From an uncultured Lachnobacterium sp. (GTDB lineage Bacteria; Bacillota; Clostridia; Lachnospirales; Lachnospiraceae), in contig URSS01000001.1 in the NCBI GenBank assembly GCA_900550545.1, positions 124,001 to 188,000 of the forward strand: a stretch of 64,000 bases of DNA, written 5' to 3'. Each line of letters opens with the position of its first letter. Within the stretch, counting starts at the first letter, position 1. This document shows, piece after piece, positions 41,903 to 51,136 of this stretch. The translations under genes and the position numbers were made by a program. A model generated the notes under the pieces. It saw only the letters and a program-made list of their open reading frames with translations. It was not told the origin of the DNA and searched no databases.

Positions 41903-42745
41903 CTATCTTTGCATCTTCTTTCGAAGAATCTCAAGAAAACTCTGATCATTGAGTTTACATATGGATACTACGTTGCTGCTGCTGGCAATCCGTATACGGT
42001 CTCCCACTTTCAGATGAACCGTAGTATCTCCGTCAAAACTGACGCACGCTTTCTCATCTTTCTGAAAACGGCGGCTTCCCATCTCGATTTCCACCACATC
42101 ATCCGCACTGAGTACAATACTCTGTCCATTCAGGTCGTGTGCATTGATTGGTGTCAAAAGCATCATCCGTGCTTTCGGATCAATAATCGGTCCTCCGGCA
42201 GACATATTGTAGCCGGTCGATCCGGTTGGGGTCGCAACAATAATGCCGTCCGCATGGTACGTTGTCAGGAACTTTCCATTGACCGTCACATGCAACTGCA
42301 GCATGGACATATCTCCAGTCCAGTGAATGACCACATCATTCAATGCCAGTTGCGGTGTCTCCTCTGTTTTACCACCGCTCAACATCAGGCGTTCCTCAAT
42401 CATATAATTGTCTGCCATCAGCCGGTCCACCGCCTCAAATACCGAGGTTTCTTCCAGTTCACACAGATATCCCAGTGTGCCAAGATTCACACCGATGAGT
42501 GGAATATGTAACGACTCGACTTTCGTTGCCGCGCGGATCAGTGTTCCGTCACCCCCCAATACGATGATGCATTCCGTGTCCTCCGGGATTTCCGACAGCT
42601 CGAAGTCTTTTTGCATGACGCCTTCGATATTGCTGACACAGATTCCTGCCCGTCCGCCCCGATCCTGAATATAGGATACAATCCGGTGGGAAAGACGCAG
42701 CTCCCGGTCTTTATAAATATTTGTAATCAGTACAAAATTACGCAT
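41903..42745 (-). CDS. nadK: NAD kinase
   Basis: The 280-residue enzyme has GGDGTLIRA (about 65), NLGTLGYLCE and the donor/NAD site TPTGSTGYNMSAGGPIIDP. It phosphorylates NAD to NADP. It overlaps the tlyA stop by one base (42745), so the two are coupled. Confidence 0.95.
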   Translation of the reverse strand: MRNFVLITNIYKDRELRLSHRIVSYIQDRGGRAGICVSNIEGVMQKDFELSEIPEDTECIIVLGGDGTLIRAATKVESLHIPLIGVNLGTLGYLCELEETSVFEAVDRLMADNYMIEERLMLSGGKTEETPQLALNDVVIHWTGDMSMLQLHVTVNGKFLTTYHADGIIVATPTGSTGYNMSAGGPIIDPKARMMLLTPINAHDLNGQSIVLSADDVVEIEMGSRRFQKDEKACVSFDGDTTVHLKVGDRIRIASSSNVVSICKLNDQSFLEILRKKMQR

Positions 42746-43548
42746 TATTTATCCAGCTCTCCGTGGGCAGCTTCCACCACTGCATGTACATCCACGGATT
42801 CCTCCTTTACCGCTTCGTTGGTCTTCTCAATGTATACCAGATATTCGATATTTCCTTCCGGTCCTTTGATTGGAGAATACTCCAGATTGTGGATGGAAAA
42901 ACCGATCTCCAAAGCAAAATCTATGACTTTATTAATGACCTCTTCATGAACTGCCTTGTCTCTTACTACGCCTTTTTTTCCGACCTTTTCTCTGCCCGCC
43001 TCAAACTGTGGCTTGATCAGACATACCATCTGACCGTTGTCTTTTAACAATGCTCTGGCTGGTCCTAAAACTTTCGTCAGGGAAATAAAAGATACATCCA
43101 CCGATGCGAAATCCAGCGCATCATCGATATCTTCCGGTGTCACATAACGGATATTCGTTTTCTCCATGCACACAACGCGAGGGTCCTGGCGGAGTTTCCA
43201 TGCAAACTGTCCATATCCCACATCCACGGAATAGACCTTGCTCGCACCGTTCTGTAACATGCAGTCGGTAAAGCCGCCGGTCGATGCACCGATATCCATA
43301 CAGACTTTTCCGTCCAATGTAATTCCAAAATGTGTCATGGCTTTCTCTAACTTTAATCCGCCACGGCTGACATATTTTAATGTATTTCCGTGAATCTCGA
43401 TTTTGCAGTCATCCGCAAAGGTGCTGCCCGCTTTGTCCTCACGGTTATTATTAACAAATACATTGCCTTCCATAATCATTGTCTTGGCTTTTTCTCTCGA
43501 AGGCGCAAGCCCACGACTTACCAATAAAACATCCAAACGTTCTTTCAT
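42745..43548 (-). CDS. tlyA: TlyA-type rRNA 2'-O-methyltransferase
   Basis: The 267-residue protein has an N-terminal S4 RNA-binding domain (RLDVLLVSRGLAPSREKAKT) and an FtsJ-like methyltransferase fold (DIGASTGGFTDCMLQNGA, SVDVGYGQFAW, KPQFEAGREKVGK). TlyA methylates 16S and 23S rRNA in actinobacteria; Firmicute homologues are assumed similar. The start overlaps the dxs stop by 4 bases. Confidence 0.93.
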   Translation of the reverse strand: MKERLDVLLVSRGLAPSREKAKTMIMEGNVFVNNNREDKAGSTFADDCKIEIHGNTLKYVSRGGLKLEKAMTHFGITLDGKVCMDIGASTGGFTDCMLQNGASKVYSVDVGYGQFAWKLRQDPRVVCMEKTNIRYVTPEDIDDALDFASVDVSFISLTKVLGPARALLKDNGQMVCLIKPQFEAGREKVGKKGVVRDKAVHEEVINKVIDFALEIGFSIHNLEYSPIKGPEGNIEYLVYIEKTNEAVKEESVDVHAVVEAAHGELDK

Positions 43549-45401
43549 AATCCCTCACAAATTCTGTTCGTTACTGTATCTGCATCCATACCGAGCACAC
43601 GATAAAGCGTGTCCACATCTCCGTGTTCCACAAACGTATCCGGCACAGCGATTCGAAGGAGCTTAATTCTACACTGTTCTTCCATCAACAGTGCTGCCAC
43701 ATGCTCACCCATGCCACCACTTGCCACATTTTCTTCTAATGTTACCAAAAGCCTGTGCTTTTGTGCAAGACTGCAAATGCATTCTTTATCCAAAGGCGCT
43801 GCAAAACGTGCATTGACTACTGTCGTTGAAATGCCGCGCTCCTGTAATTTATCCATCACTTTCCAGGCTGTCTCAACCATCGATCCGATTGCAAAAAGAG
43901 CAACATCTGTTCCCTCGCAGAGTACTTCCGCTTTGCCTTTTTCGATTGGTGCCCGCTTTTCTTTCCACCGGTCGCAGGCATCTCCCCGTGGATAGCGGAT
44001 TGCCATCGGCGTATCCGCTGCAATGGCAAATTTAAGCATATCGGATAGTTCCCACTTATTCTTCGGTGCCATGATTGTCAGATTTGGGATTGTTGCAAGA
44101 TACGATAAATCAAAGATTCCCTGATGCGTCGCACCGTCTTTTCCGACTAATCCCGCACGATCAATGGCAAACACGACCGGAAGATTCTGCAGACATACAT
44201 CATGCAAAATCTGATCATATGCTCTCTGCAGAAACGAAGAATATACTGCAAATACCGGTTTCAGTCCGCTTTTTGCCATGCCGGCCGCAAAGGTCACTGC
44301 ATGTTCCTCCGCGATTCCCACATCAAAGAAACGCTCCGGATAGAGATTGTGAAACCGCTTCAATCCGGTTCCATCCGCCATCGCCGCAGTGATTGCCACA
44401 AGCTTCGGTTCCCGCTCTCCCATCTTTTTCATAACGGTCGAGAACACATCTGTATAATGTGCCTTGCTCTGTTTGTGGAGCGGTACCCCTGTCTCAATGT
44501 CAAACGGTGCGATACCGTGAAAACGTGCCGGATGCCGCTCCGCCGGAATATACCCATCACCCTTTTTCGTAAGGACATGCACAAGTACTGGTCCTCTTAC
44601 ACGCTTCGCCTCCGCAAAGGCACGGCGCATCGCTTTAATATTCGATCCGTCAACCGGTCCAAGATAAGTAATCCCCATCTCTTCAAAAAACATTCCCGGA
44701 ACAAACAGCTGCTTGATTCCGCTTTTGGCATTGCGGATTTTGCGCACAATGCGGTCCCCGTAAACCGGAATCTTGCTTAACGAATTGGCCACTCCATCCT
44801 TTAAATCCATGTATACGTCTGCCGTTCGAAAATCATTCAGATACTTGCTAAGGCCGCCGACATTCTCCGAAATGGACATATTATTATCATTCAACACGAT
44901 AATAAAATTCGTCTTTATCCGTGACGCATTGTTCAACGCCTCAAATGCCATGCCGCCAGTCAGAGCGCCGTCACCGATCACCGACACGACGGAATAATTA
45001 TCTCCCATAATTTCCCTGGCTTCCGCCATTCCCAGTCCGGCTGAAATCGAGGTGGAGCTATGTCCCGTATTGAAACTGTCCGCCTCACATTCCTCGGTCT
45101 TTGGGAATCCGCTCATTCCACCATACTCGCGCAGATGCTCAAATCCATCCTTTCGTCCGGTGAGGATCTTGTGCGTATACGACTGATGCCCGACATCCCA
45201 GACTATCTTGTCTTTTGTCAGATCAAACGAAAGATGAAGTGCCATCGTAAGTTCGATCACGCCCAGATTCGATGCCAGATGACCACCTGTTTTCGCAATT
45301 GATTCTATAAGAAACTTACGAATTTCATCCCGCAGTGTATCAATTTCTTCTTCTGTTAGATTTTTGATATCATTTACATTCTGTATCTGATCTAAAACCA
45401 T
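43545..45401 (-). CDS. dxs: 1-deoxy-D-xylulose-5-phosphate synthase
   Basis: The 618-residue thiamine-diphosphate enzyme has FNTGHSSTSISAGLGMA, the GDGALTGGMAFEALNNA cofactor-binding motif, and the transketolase central (FDVGIAEEHAVTFAAGMA) and C-terminal domains. It makes DXP from pyruvate and glyceraldehyde-3-phosphate, the first step of the MEP isoprenoid pathway, and lies beside ispA. Confidence 0.97.
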   Translation of the reverse strand: MVLDQIQNVNDIKNLTEEEIDTLRDEIRKFLIESIAKTGGHLASNLGVIELTMALHLSFDLTKDKIVWDVGHQSYTHKILTGRKDGFEHLREYGGMSGFPKTEECEADSFNTGHSSTSISAGLGMAEAREIMGDNYSVVSVIGDGALTGGMAFEALNNASRIKTNFIIVLNDNNMSISENVGGLSKYLNDFRTADVYMDLKDGVANSLSKIPVYGDRIVRKIRNAKSGIKQLFVPGMFFEEMGITYLGPVDGSNIKAMRRAFAEAKRVRGPVLVHVLTKKGDGYIPAERHPARFHGIAPFDIETGVPLHKQSKAHYTDVFSTVMKKMGEREPKLVAITAAMADGTGLKRFHNLYPERFFDVGIAEEHAVTFAAGMAKSGLKPVFAVYSSFLQRAYDQILHDVCLQNLPVVFAIDRAGLVGKDGATHQGIFDLSYLATIPNLTIMAPKNKWELSDMLKFAIAADTPMAIRYPRGDACDRWKEKRAPIEKGKAEVLCEGTDVALFAIGSMVETAWKVMDKLQERGISTTVVNARFAAPLDKECICSLAQKHRLLVTLEENVASGGMGEHVAALLMEEQCRIKLLRIAVPDTFVEHGDVDTLYRVLGMDADTVTNRICEGL

Positions 45402-45418
45402 TGTTACCTCGAAATCAC

Positions 45419-46315
45419 TTATTTTTCTCTATGCATAAGATATAAAAACAGTTCCCGCAGGAATGTATGCTCTCCACTGCATTCTTCGAGTATGGCTACC
45501 GCTTCCTCTGAAAAAAGTGCCACATCCTGTTTTGCTTTGTCAATTCCTTCAAAAGACACATAAGTTGCCTTTTGATTTTTCTTGTCACTGCCGATTGGCT
45601 TACCGAGTACTTCCACCGTACTTGTGACATCTAAAATATCGTCCTGAATCTGGAACGCCAGTCCAAGCTTCGTACCGGCTTCTTCCATTTTTTTCACCTG
45701 CACATCGTCAGCTCCGGCAAGGATTGCACCAACCATAAGCGAAGCCTCAAGCAGTGCACCGGTCTTCAGACGGTATATGAAATCCAGACGTTCCCGCTCC
45801 ACGGTCTCGTTCTTTTTCTCGCTCTCCACATCGACGACCTGACCGCCAATCATGCCATAGACACCGGCTTTGCGTGCTAATACTTCAAAAGCTTTCGCTG
45901 CTTTTGCATCTCCCGCCTGCGCGACAAGTGCCTTCGCAACAATCTCAAACGCATAATTCAAAAGTGCATCGCCCGCGAGTACGCCCATCGCCTGCCCGAA
46001 CTGTTTGTGCGTCGTCAGCTTTCCTCTGCGGTACGCGTCATCATCCATCTCCGGCAGATCATCGTGCACCAGCGAATACGTATGAATACATTCGATTGCC
46101 GCCATGAAAGGCTCAACCACCTTTGGATCTGTTCCACCGAACATCTCATAGGAAGCTTCCATCAGCATCGGGCGAAGCCGCTTGCCTCCTGCCGTGACGC
46201 TGTAATCCATTGCCTCAAAAATCGTATGCTGATACCCTTCCACTTTCGGAAGATATGTCTGAATTCTCTGTTCAATATCTGCTGCACGCTTCGCAATTCC
46301 TTTTGCAATGTCCAT
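45419..46315 (-). CDS. ispA: Farnesyl diphosphate synthase
   Basis: The 298-residue prenyl synthase has the first Asp-rich motif HDDLPEMDDD, the second QIQDDILD, and GKLTTHKQFG. It condenses isoprenyl diphosphates to farnesyl diphosphate for quinone and cell-wall carrier lipids. It starts one base into the xseB stop region. Confidence 0.94.
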   Translation of the reverse strand: MDIAKGIAKRAADIEQRIQTYLPKVEGYQHTIFEAMDYSVTAGGKRLRPMLMEASYEMFGGTDPKVVEPFMAAIECIHTYSLVHDDLPEMDDDAYRRGKLTTHKQFGQAMGVLAGDALLNYAFEIVAKALVAQAGDAKAAKAFEVLARKAGVYGMIGGQVVDVESEKKNETVERERLDFIYRLKTGALLEASLMVGAILAGADDVQVKKMEEAGTKLGLAFQIQDDILDVTSTVEVLGKPIGSDKKNQKATYVSFEGIDKAKQDVALFSEEAVAILEECSGEHTFLRELFLYLMHREK

Positions 46316-46542
46316 TAGAATTCCTCCAGTTCCCCGTCTTCGTTCATCACCAGCATTGCTTTCTCGATACGATCAAGATCTGCATTGGCGGCTTTGATCT
46401 GTTCAATTCCCTGCTTATATAAATCAAACGACTGGTCCAACGTCACATTTTCATCTTCCATCTGAGCTAATATATCCTCGATCATGGAAAAACGTTCTTC
46501 CAGTCCTGTCTTTTCATTTTTATTGTCCATATTATTTGCCAT
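46315..46542 (-). CDS. xseB: Exonuclease VII small subunit
   Basis: The 75-residue helical protein has SMIEDILAQMEDENVTLDQS and FDLYKQGIEQIKAANADLDR, the XseB coiled-coil pattern. It binds XseA and lies directly downstream with one base between them. Normal family length. Confidence 0.92.
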   Translation of the reverse strand: MANNMDNKNEKTGLEERFSMIEDILAQMEDENVTLDQSFDLYKQGIEQIKAANADLDRIEKAMLVMNEDGELEEF

Positions 46543-46543
46543 G

Positions 46544-47755
46544 TTATTTGTTTTCCTTCGGATTCTTTTTCAAAACCGTGGCTGAAATCTCACCATCCAG
46601 CAGATGTACTGTAATCTCATCCTCCGGTTCTACCTGTTTCACACTGCGCAGTGCTTGTCCGTCAGCTGCCTGTACGAATGCATATCCCATACTCAGCTTC
46701 TTCGCCGGGGAATAACTCTCCAGTGTTCCCGCCAGAAGAGAAAGCTGATGTCTCCGCTCCTTAAGCAGCGTGTTCATTGCCTGTGCAAGCTTCTCTTCAT
46801 AGTCAAGTGCTCTTCTGCGGTTCTCATTCAGACGGTTCTGTGGACTCAGATAGCGAAGCCGCATCTTCTGCTGCTCTAACTTTGTCCGGGACAATGTAAG
46901 CTTGCGTCGAAGCTCCCGGTCAAGCTGCTGCCGGATCTGCGAGAACGCTGCCTGCGTCTGTGCATAATCATAGACTGCAAGTTCCGCCGCCGCGGAAGGT
47001 GTCGGTGCCCGCAAATCAGCAACATAATCAGCGATCGTCCAATCTGTCTGATGGCCAACCGCTGATATCACAGGCACAGAGCATTCAAAGATAGCTCTGG
47101 CCACAATTTCTTCATTAAAAGCCCACAAATCTTCTATGGAACCCCCGCCTCTGCCGACGATGATCACATCCACGCCAAGATGTTCTAATGCATGGATTCC
47201 ATTGACAATCGATGGAGCTGCGCCTTCTCCCTGTACCAGTGCCGGATATAGAATCAATTGCACATATGGATTTCTGCGTCCTGCAATATTGCGGATATCC
47301 TGCACAGCCGCGCCGGTCGGTGCGGTCACCACGCCGATGGTGCGTGCATACTTTGGGATTGGCTGCTTGTATTCTTCTGCGAACATTCCCATCTCTTCGA
47401 GTTCCTTCTTCAACTGCTCGAATTTAAGATAGAGATTGCCCTCACCATCCAATTCAATCTTTCGGGCATAAACCTGATATACCCCATCCCGCTCATAAAC
47501 TTCCACGGAGCCGGTGACAACAACTTTGTCACCATCTTTCATTGGAAACGTCAGTCCCTTACGATTGCCGGCAAACATGATAGCTTTCAGTGCCCCGGTA
47601 CCATCTTTTAATGTAAAATAAATGTGTCCGGTCGGATGATAGTTACAGTTGGACACTTCTCCTTTGATACTGATGGCATGCAACAGGAAGTCCTGTGCGA
47701 ACATATTTTTGATGTAAGTATTGATCTGCCCTACGGAATATATATTCTTTGTCAT
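46544..47755 (-). CDS. xseA: Exonuclease VII large subunit
   Basis: The 403-residue protein has an N-terminal OB fold (VGQINTYIKNMFAQDFLLHA), and the catalytic domain with GVVTAPTGAAVQDI, GRGGGSIEDLWAFNEE and PVISAVGHQTDWTIADYVAD. It degrades single-stranded DNA. It overlaps the nusB stop by 4 bases. Confidence 0.96.
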   Translation of the reverse strand: MTKNIYSVGQINTYIKNMFAQDFLLHAISIKGEVSNCNYHPTGHIYFTLKDGTGALKAIMFAGNRKGLTFPMKDGDKVVVTGSVEVYERDGVYQVYARKIELDGEGNLYLKFEQLKKELEEMGMFAEEYKQPIPKYARTIGVVTAPTGAAVQDIRNIAGRRNPYVQLILYPALVQGEGAAPSIVNGIHALEHLGVDVIIVGRGGGSIEDLWAFNEEIVARAIFECSVPVISAVGHQTDWTIADYVADLRAPTPSAAAELAVYDYAQTQAAFSQIRQQLDRELRRKLTLSRTKLEQQKMRLRYLSPQNRLNENRRRALDYEEKLAQAMNTLLKERRHQLSLLAGTLESYSPAKKLSMGYAFVQAADGQALRSVKQVEPEDEITVHLLDGEISATVLKKNPKENK

Positions 47756-48147
47756 GCGAATTTTGCAAGAATTCCGTTCACAAATGCTGGCGAATCATCG
47801 GTTCCATATTTCTTGGCAAGTTCAATTGCCTCATTGATGGATACTTTGACCGGAATTTCTTCCTCGAAACGAATCTCATATACAGCAAGACGAATCAGTG
47901 TAAGATCTACCTTTCCCATACGAGTCGTCTTCCAGCCCTTGGATGCTTCATTAATTGCAGCATCCAGCTCCTCGATGTGTGCATAGATATCGTTATACTT
48001 ATTAGTCATATAAATCTTTTCATCTTCGCTGATTGGTTCCACCTCATCCTCAAACAAAGCCAGCTGCTCCGGCATCTCTTTTTCATCATGGAACTCTACG
48101 CGGAAAAGCATCTTGAATACGTTCTCTCTTAACTGTCTTCTTGTCAT
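47752..48147 (-). CDS. nusB: Transcription antitermination factor NusB
   Basis: The 131-residue helical protein has LRENVFKMLFRVEFHDE, DLTLIRLAVYEIRFEEEIP and SINEAIELAKKYGTDDSPAF then VNGILAK, the NusB signature. It works with NusE/S10 in rRNA antitermination. A terminator separates it from asp23, so its own promoter should lie in the short 48150-48180 gap or read-through occurs. Confidence 0.95.
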   Translation of the reverse strand: MTRRQLRENVFKMLFRVEFHDEKEMPEQLALFEDEVEPISEDEKIYMTNKYNDIYAHIEELDAAINEASKGWKTTRMGKVDLTLIRLAVYEIRFEEEIPVKVSINEAIELAKKYGTDDSPAFVNGILAKFA

Positions 48148-48182
48148 TTTCTCTCTCCGTCTTGTTTAGAATATCATACAAT

Positions 48183-48216
48183 AATAAAGGATGTCCATGA
48201 ACAGACATCCTTTATT
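48183..48216 (-). terminator. Hairpin terminator between asp23 and nusB
   Basis: AATAAAGGATGTC (48183-48195) and its perfect complement (48204-48216) form a 13-base stem with an 8-base loop. U-rich DNA follows on both strands, so it ends asp23 transcription leftwards. Confidence 0.75.
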
Positions 48217-48228
48217 CTATCGTGTGTT

Positions 48229-48606
48229 TTAATTGTCTCCTGCCATATCAACGCTTGCGATACGAACATTGACAACTGCTACATTCAGACCTGTCATGTT
48301 CTCAATTGCAGTCTTTACCTTATCCTGCACCTTCGAAGACACCTCCGGAATACTGTAACCATAAGAAATATTGATTGCGACGTCAACTTTGACTTCGTTC
48401 TCCATCACTTCTACAAGGATTCCCTTGGAAAGATTCTTCATACCAAGCTTGCTCACGATCTCGTTGGTAATATTGCCTGCCATAGAGCTTACACCTTCGA
48501 CTTCCGTTGTAGCAAGACCAGCAATAATTGCAACGACTTCGTCTGCGACACGCACATCGCCAACCTGGTCTGATTTTATCTTAAATGTTTTTCTGTTATC
48601 AGCCAT
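48229..48606 (-). CDS. Asp23/Gls24 family envelope stress protein
   Basis: The 125-residue product starts at 48606 after GAGGAGG. It contains VADEVVAIIAGLATTEVEGV, NISYGYSIPEVSSKVQDKV and GLNVAVVNVRIASVD, the family pattern. In Bacillus the equivalent YqhY sits upstream of nusB and is linked to lipid or acetyl-CoA carboxylase control. The extra upstream residues of the longer frame are not supported. Confidence 0.9.
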   Translation of the reverse strand: MADNRKTFKIKSDQVGDVRVADEVVAIIAGLATTEVEGVSSMAGNITNEIVSKLGMKNLSKGILVEVMENEVKVDVAINISYGYSIPEVSSKVQDKVKTAIENMTGLNVAVVNVRIASVDMAGDN

Positions 48607-48640
48607 AAATACAATGCCTCCTCGGTAATTTTCTCTGTAC

Positions 48641-48669
48641 ATTATAACAGACTATGTATTATTTGGAAA
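48641..48669 (-). promoter_or_regulatory. Promoter of the asp23 gene
   Basis: TTTCCA (plus 48664-48669) and a consensus TATAAT (plus 48641-48646) are 17 bases apart on the minus strand, 35 bases before the start. Confidence 0.6.
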
Positions 48670-48690
48670 GCTATAATTTGTTTTTATTAG

Positions 48691-49833
48691 CTAAACAACC
48701 TGTCCCTTTGCTACATATACCTGGAACGTATCGTTACCGGTAAGCGACTTGCCTTCAGAAATCGTAACATTCTTGTCTGTAATGACATATTCTACACTCG
48801 CATTGTCCTCAATCACGGTATCCTGCATCAGCACACAGTTCTTGACCTTTGCGCCTTTTCTAATCTTGACACCTCGGAACAGAACACTGTTCTCAACTTC
48901 ACCTTCGATGACGCAACCATCCGCGACCATGACATTCTTTGCCTTTGCACCGTTGATATAACGAGTCGGGTTATCATCACGAATCTTTGTATAGATCTGG
49001 TTTCCGGAGAAAAGTGCATTGAGGTTTTCCTCTTTGAGAAGTCGCATATTCTCTTCGAAATAACTGTTCATATCATGAATATGTGCCACATATCCATCGT
49101 AGCAGAATCCTCTGACATCCATCTGATCGATCTTCTTTTCGAGAATATCCCGCACAAAATATACATCGCCATGCAGATATGCTTCGTCTACCATACGCAT
49201 CAGAAGCTCACGTTCTACAACATAGATATTCAGGCTGAAATTCATCTCTCCGCTCTCTTTTGGATTGATGTAAATTTTGCTTACGCGGTCTCCGTTGATG
49301 CCAAGGGCATAGTACAGATCCATGCCGTCTGTGCTCTGGCGGATAAGAGACTGTGGAATCTCCTGTTTGCGGTATACCATGGTAACATCCGCGCCACTCT
49401 TAATATGAGCATCCAATAATGTATTAAAATCAAAGTTCACCGCCATATTGGCATCACTGAGAATCACATATTTTTCTGTCTGTTTCATCAGATATCCACG
49501 GATACTCTCTAACGCTTCGATTCTTCCGGAGAACACCTTGATTTGTTTTTGTGCAAACGGAGGAACAATGTTCAATCCACCATTTTTTCTTGCCAGATCC
49601 CACTCGCGGCCATTGCCGAGGTGATCCAACAGTGAGTGATAATTCTTACGTACTAAAATAGAAATATTGTCAATGCCACAGTGTACCATAGAAGAAATCA
49701 TAAAATCACACATACGGTATCTGCTGGCAAATGGGATGGAGGCCATCAAACGCTCCGACACCAAATCTGGTACCAGGGAATCATAACTGTTTGGGAAAAT
49801 GATTCCCAATGCATCTGCCTTTGAACTAATCAT
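48691..49833 (-). CDS. glgD: GlgD subunit of ADP-glucose pyrophosphorylase
   Basis: The 380-residue protein has the nucleotidyltransferase fold with ASRYRMCDFMISSMVHCGID and a C-terminal left-handed beta-helix (SVLFRGVKIRKGAKVKNCVL). The N-terminus lacks the GGxGxRL catalytic loop of GlgC, which is usual for the non-catalytic GlgD of Firmicutes. It modulates GlgC activity in glycogen synthesis. Its start overlaps glgC by 8 bases. Confidence 0.94.
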   Translation of the reverse strand: MISSKADALGIIFPNSYDSLVPDLVSERLMASIPFASRYRMCDFMISSMVHCGIDNISILVRKNYHSLLDHLGNGREWDLARKNGGLNIVPPFAQKQIKVFSGRIEALESIRGYLMKQTEKYVILSDANMAVNFDFNTLLDAHIKSGADVTMVYRKQEIPQSLIRQSTDGMDLYYALGINGDRVSKIYINPKESGEMNFSLNIYVVERELLMRMVDEAYLHGDVYFVRDILEKKIDQMDVRGFCYDGYVAHIHDMNSYFEENMRLLKEENLNALFSGNQIYTKIRDDNPTRYINGAKAKNVMVADGCVIEGEVENSVLFRGVKIRKGAKVKNCVLMQDTVIEDNASVEYVITDKNVTISEGKSLTGNDTFQVYVAKGQVV

Positions 49834-51037
49834 GCTGCTCGCCCTCCTTCACGTCTTCATATACCATTGCATTCGGTCCAATCTTGGCATTCTTTCCGAT
49901 TGTTACGTTTGAAGCTACAGTTGCAACTTCTCCCACACTGCCATCTGCCGGTTTCTGTCCGACCACTGCATTCTCTTCAACCATTACATTCTCTGCAAGA
50001 ATACAATGTTTTACAACTGCGCCGGACTTAATGGTTGTCCGCCCCATGACAACAGCATCTTCTACTACTGCACCTTTCTCAACGGTTACACCGGAAAACA
50101 AAACAGAATGTTTTACCGTTCCCTGTATGTTACAGCCATCGGTCACCATCGACTCTTCCACGATTGCATCTGCACCGATACGATGACCGGTCATTCCACT
50201 GTTTCTGCTGTAAATCTTCCATTTCTCATCAAAAAGGTTGATTCCACTGTGCTCCGGATCGAGGACTTCCATATTTGCCTCCCAGAGAGATGGAATTGTT
50301 CCTACATCTTTCCAGTATCCATTAAAGTGGTAAGCATACATCTTGCGGTTATCGCGAAGAAGGTTTGGAATAATATTATTACCGAAATCATTTTCTGAGT
50401 TCGGATCTTTTTCATCTTCAATCAGATATTTCTTTAAAATATCCCAGTTAAATATGTAGATTCCCATAGAAGCCAGATTCGACTTTGGATTCTTTGGCTT
50501 CTCCTGAAACTCTGTAATACGGTCATTTTCATCTGCGACCATCAGTCCAAAACGGGACGCATCTTCCCACGGAACTTCCATGACCGCAACGGAGAATTCC
50601 GCACCCTTTTCCTTATGAAATTCAAGGAAATCACTGTAATCCTGCTTACAAATCTGGTCTCCTGACAAAATGATGACATACTGCGGATCATAACGCTCGA
50701 TAAATGCGATATTCTGATAAATTGCGTTCGCAGTTCCCTTGTACCAGTCCGATCCGGACGCCTTCTGATACGGTGGAAGTACATGTACACCACCATAAAG
50801 ACGGTCAAGATCCCACGGCTGACCATTACCGATATACTCATTCAAAACAAACGGCTGATACTGGGTTAAAATACCCACGGTATCAATGCCCGAATTTACA
50901 CAATTGGAAAGTGGAAAATCAATAATTCTGTACTTTCCACCAAACGGTACTGCTGGTTTTGCAAGTTTCTGTGTCAATGCATAGAGTCTGGAACCCTGGC
51001 CTCCGGCAAGTAACATTGCAACTAGTTCTTTTGCCAT
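49826..51037 (-). CDS. glgC: Glucose-1-phosphate adenylyltransferase
   Basis: The 403-residue enzyme starts MAKELVAMLLAGGQGSRLYA at 51037 after GGGGGATAC. It has the catalytic GGQGSRL loop, PAVPFGGKYRIIDFPLSNCV, a GTANAIYQN site and the beta-helix C-terminus. It makes ADP-glucose for glycogen. It is the first gene of the two-gene glg unit. Confidence 0.96.
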   Translation of the reverse strand: MAKELVAMLLAGGQGSRLYALTQKLAKPAVPFGGKYRIIDFPLSNCVNSGIDTVGILTQYQPFVLNEYIGNGQPWDLDRLYGGVHVLPPYQKASGSDWYKGTANAIYQNIAFIERYDPQYVIILSGDQICKQDYSDFLEFHKEKGAEFSVAVMEVPWEDASRFGLMVADENDRITEFQEKPKNPKSNLASMGIYIFNWDILKKYLIEDEKDPNSENDFGNNIIPNLLRDNRKMYAYHFNGYWKDVGTIPSLWEANMEVLDPEHSGINLFDEKWKIYSRNSGMTGHRIGADAIVEESMVTDGCNIQGTVKHSVLFSGVTVEKGAVVEDAVVMGRTTIKSGAVVKHCILAENVMVEENAVVGQKPADGSVGEVATVASNVTIGKNAKIGPNAMVYEDVKEGEQHD

Positions 51038-51136
51038 AAAAGTATCCCCCTTCATATTACATTTTTGTTATAAAACTATCCTATCATATGTAGGATAAAA
51101 TTCCTAGTTACTTCGCAAATTTTCGTATAATTATTA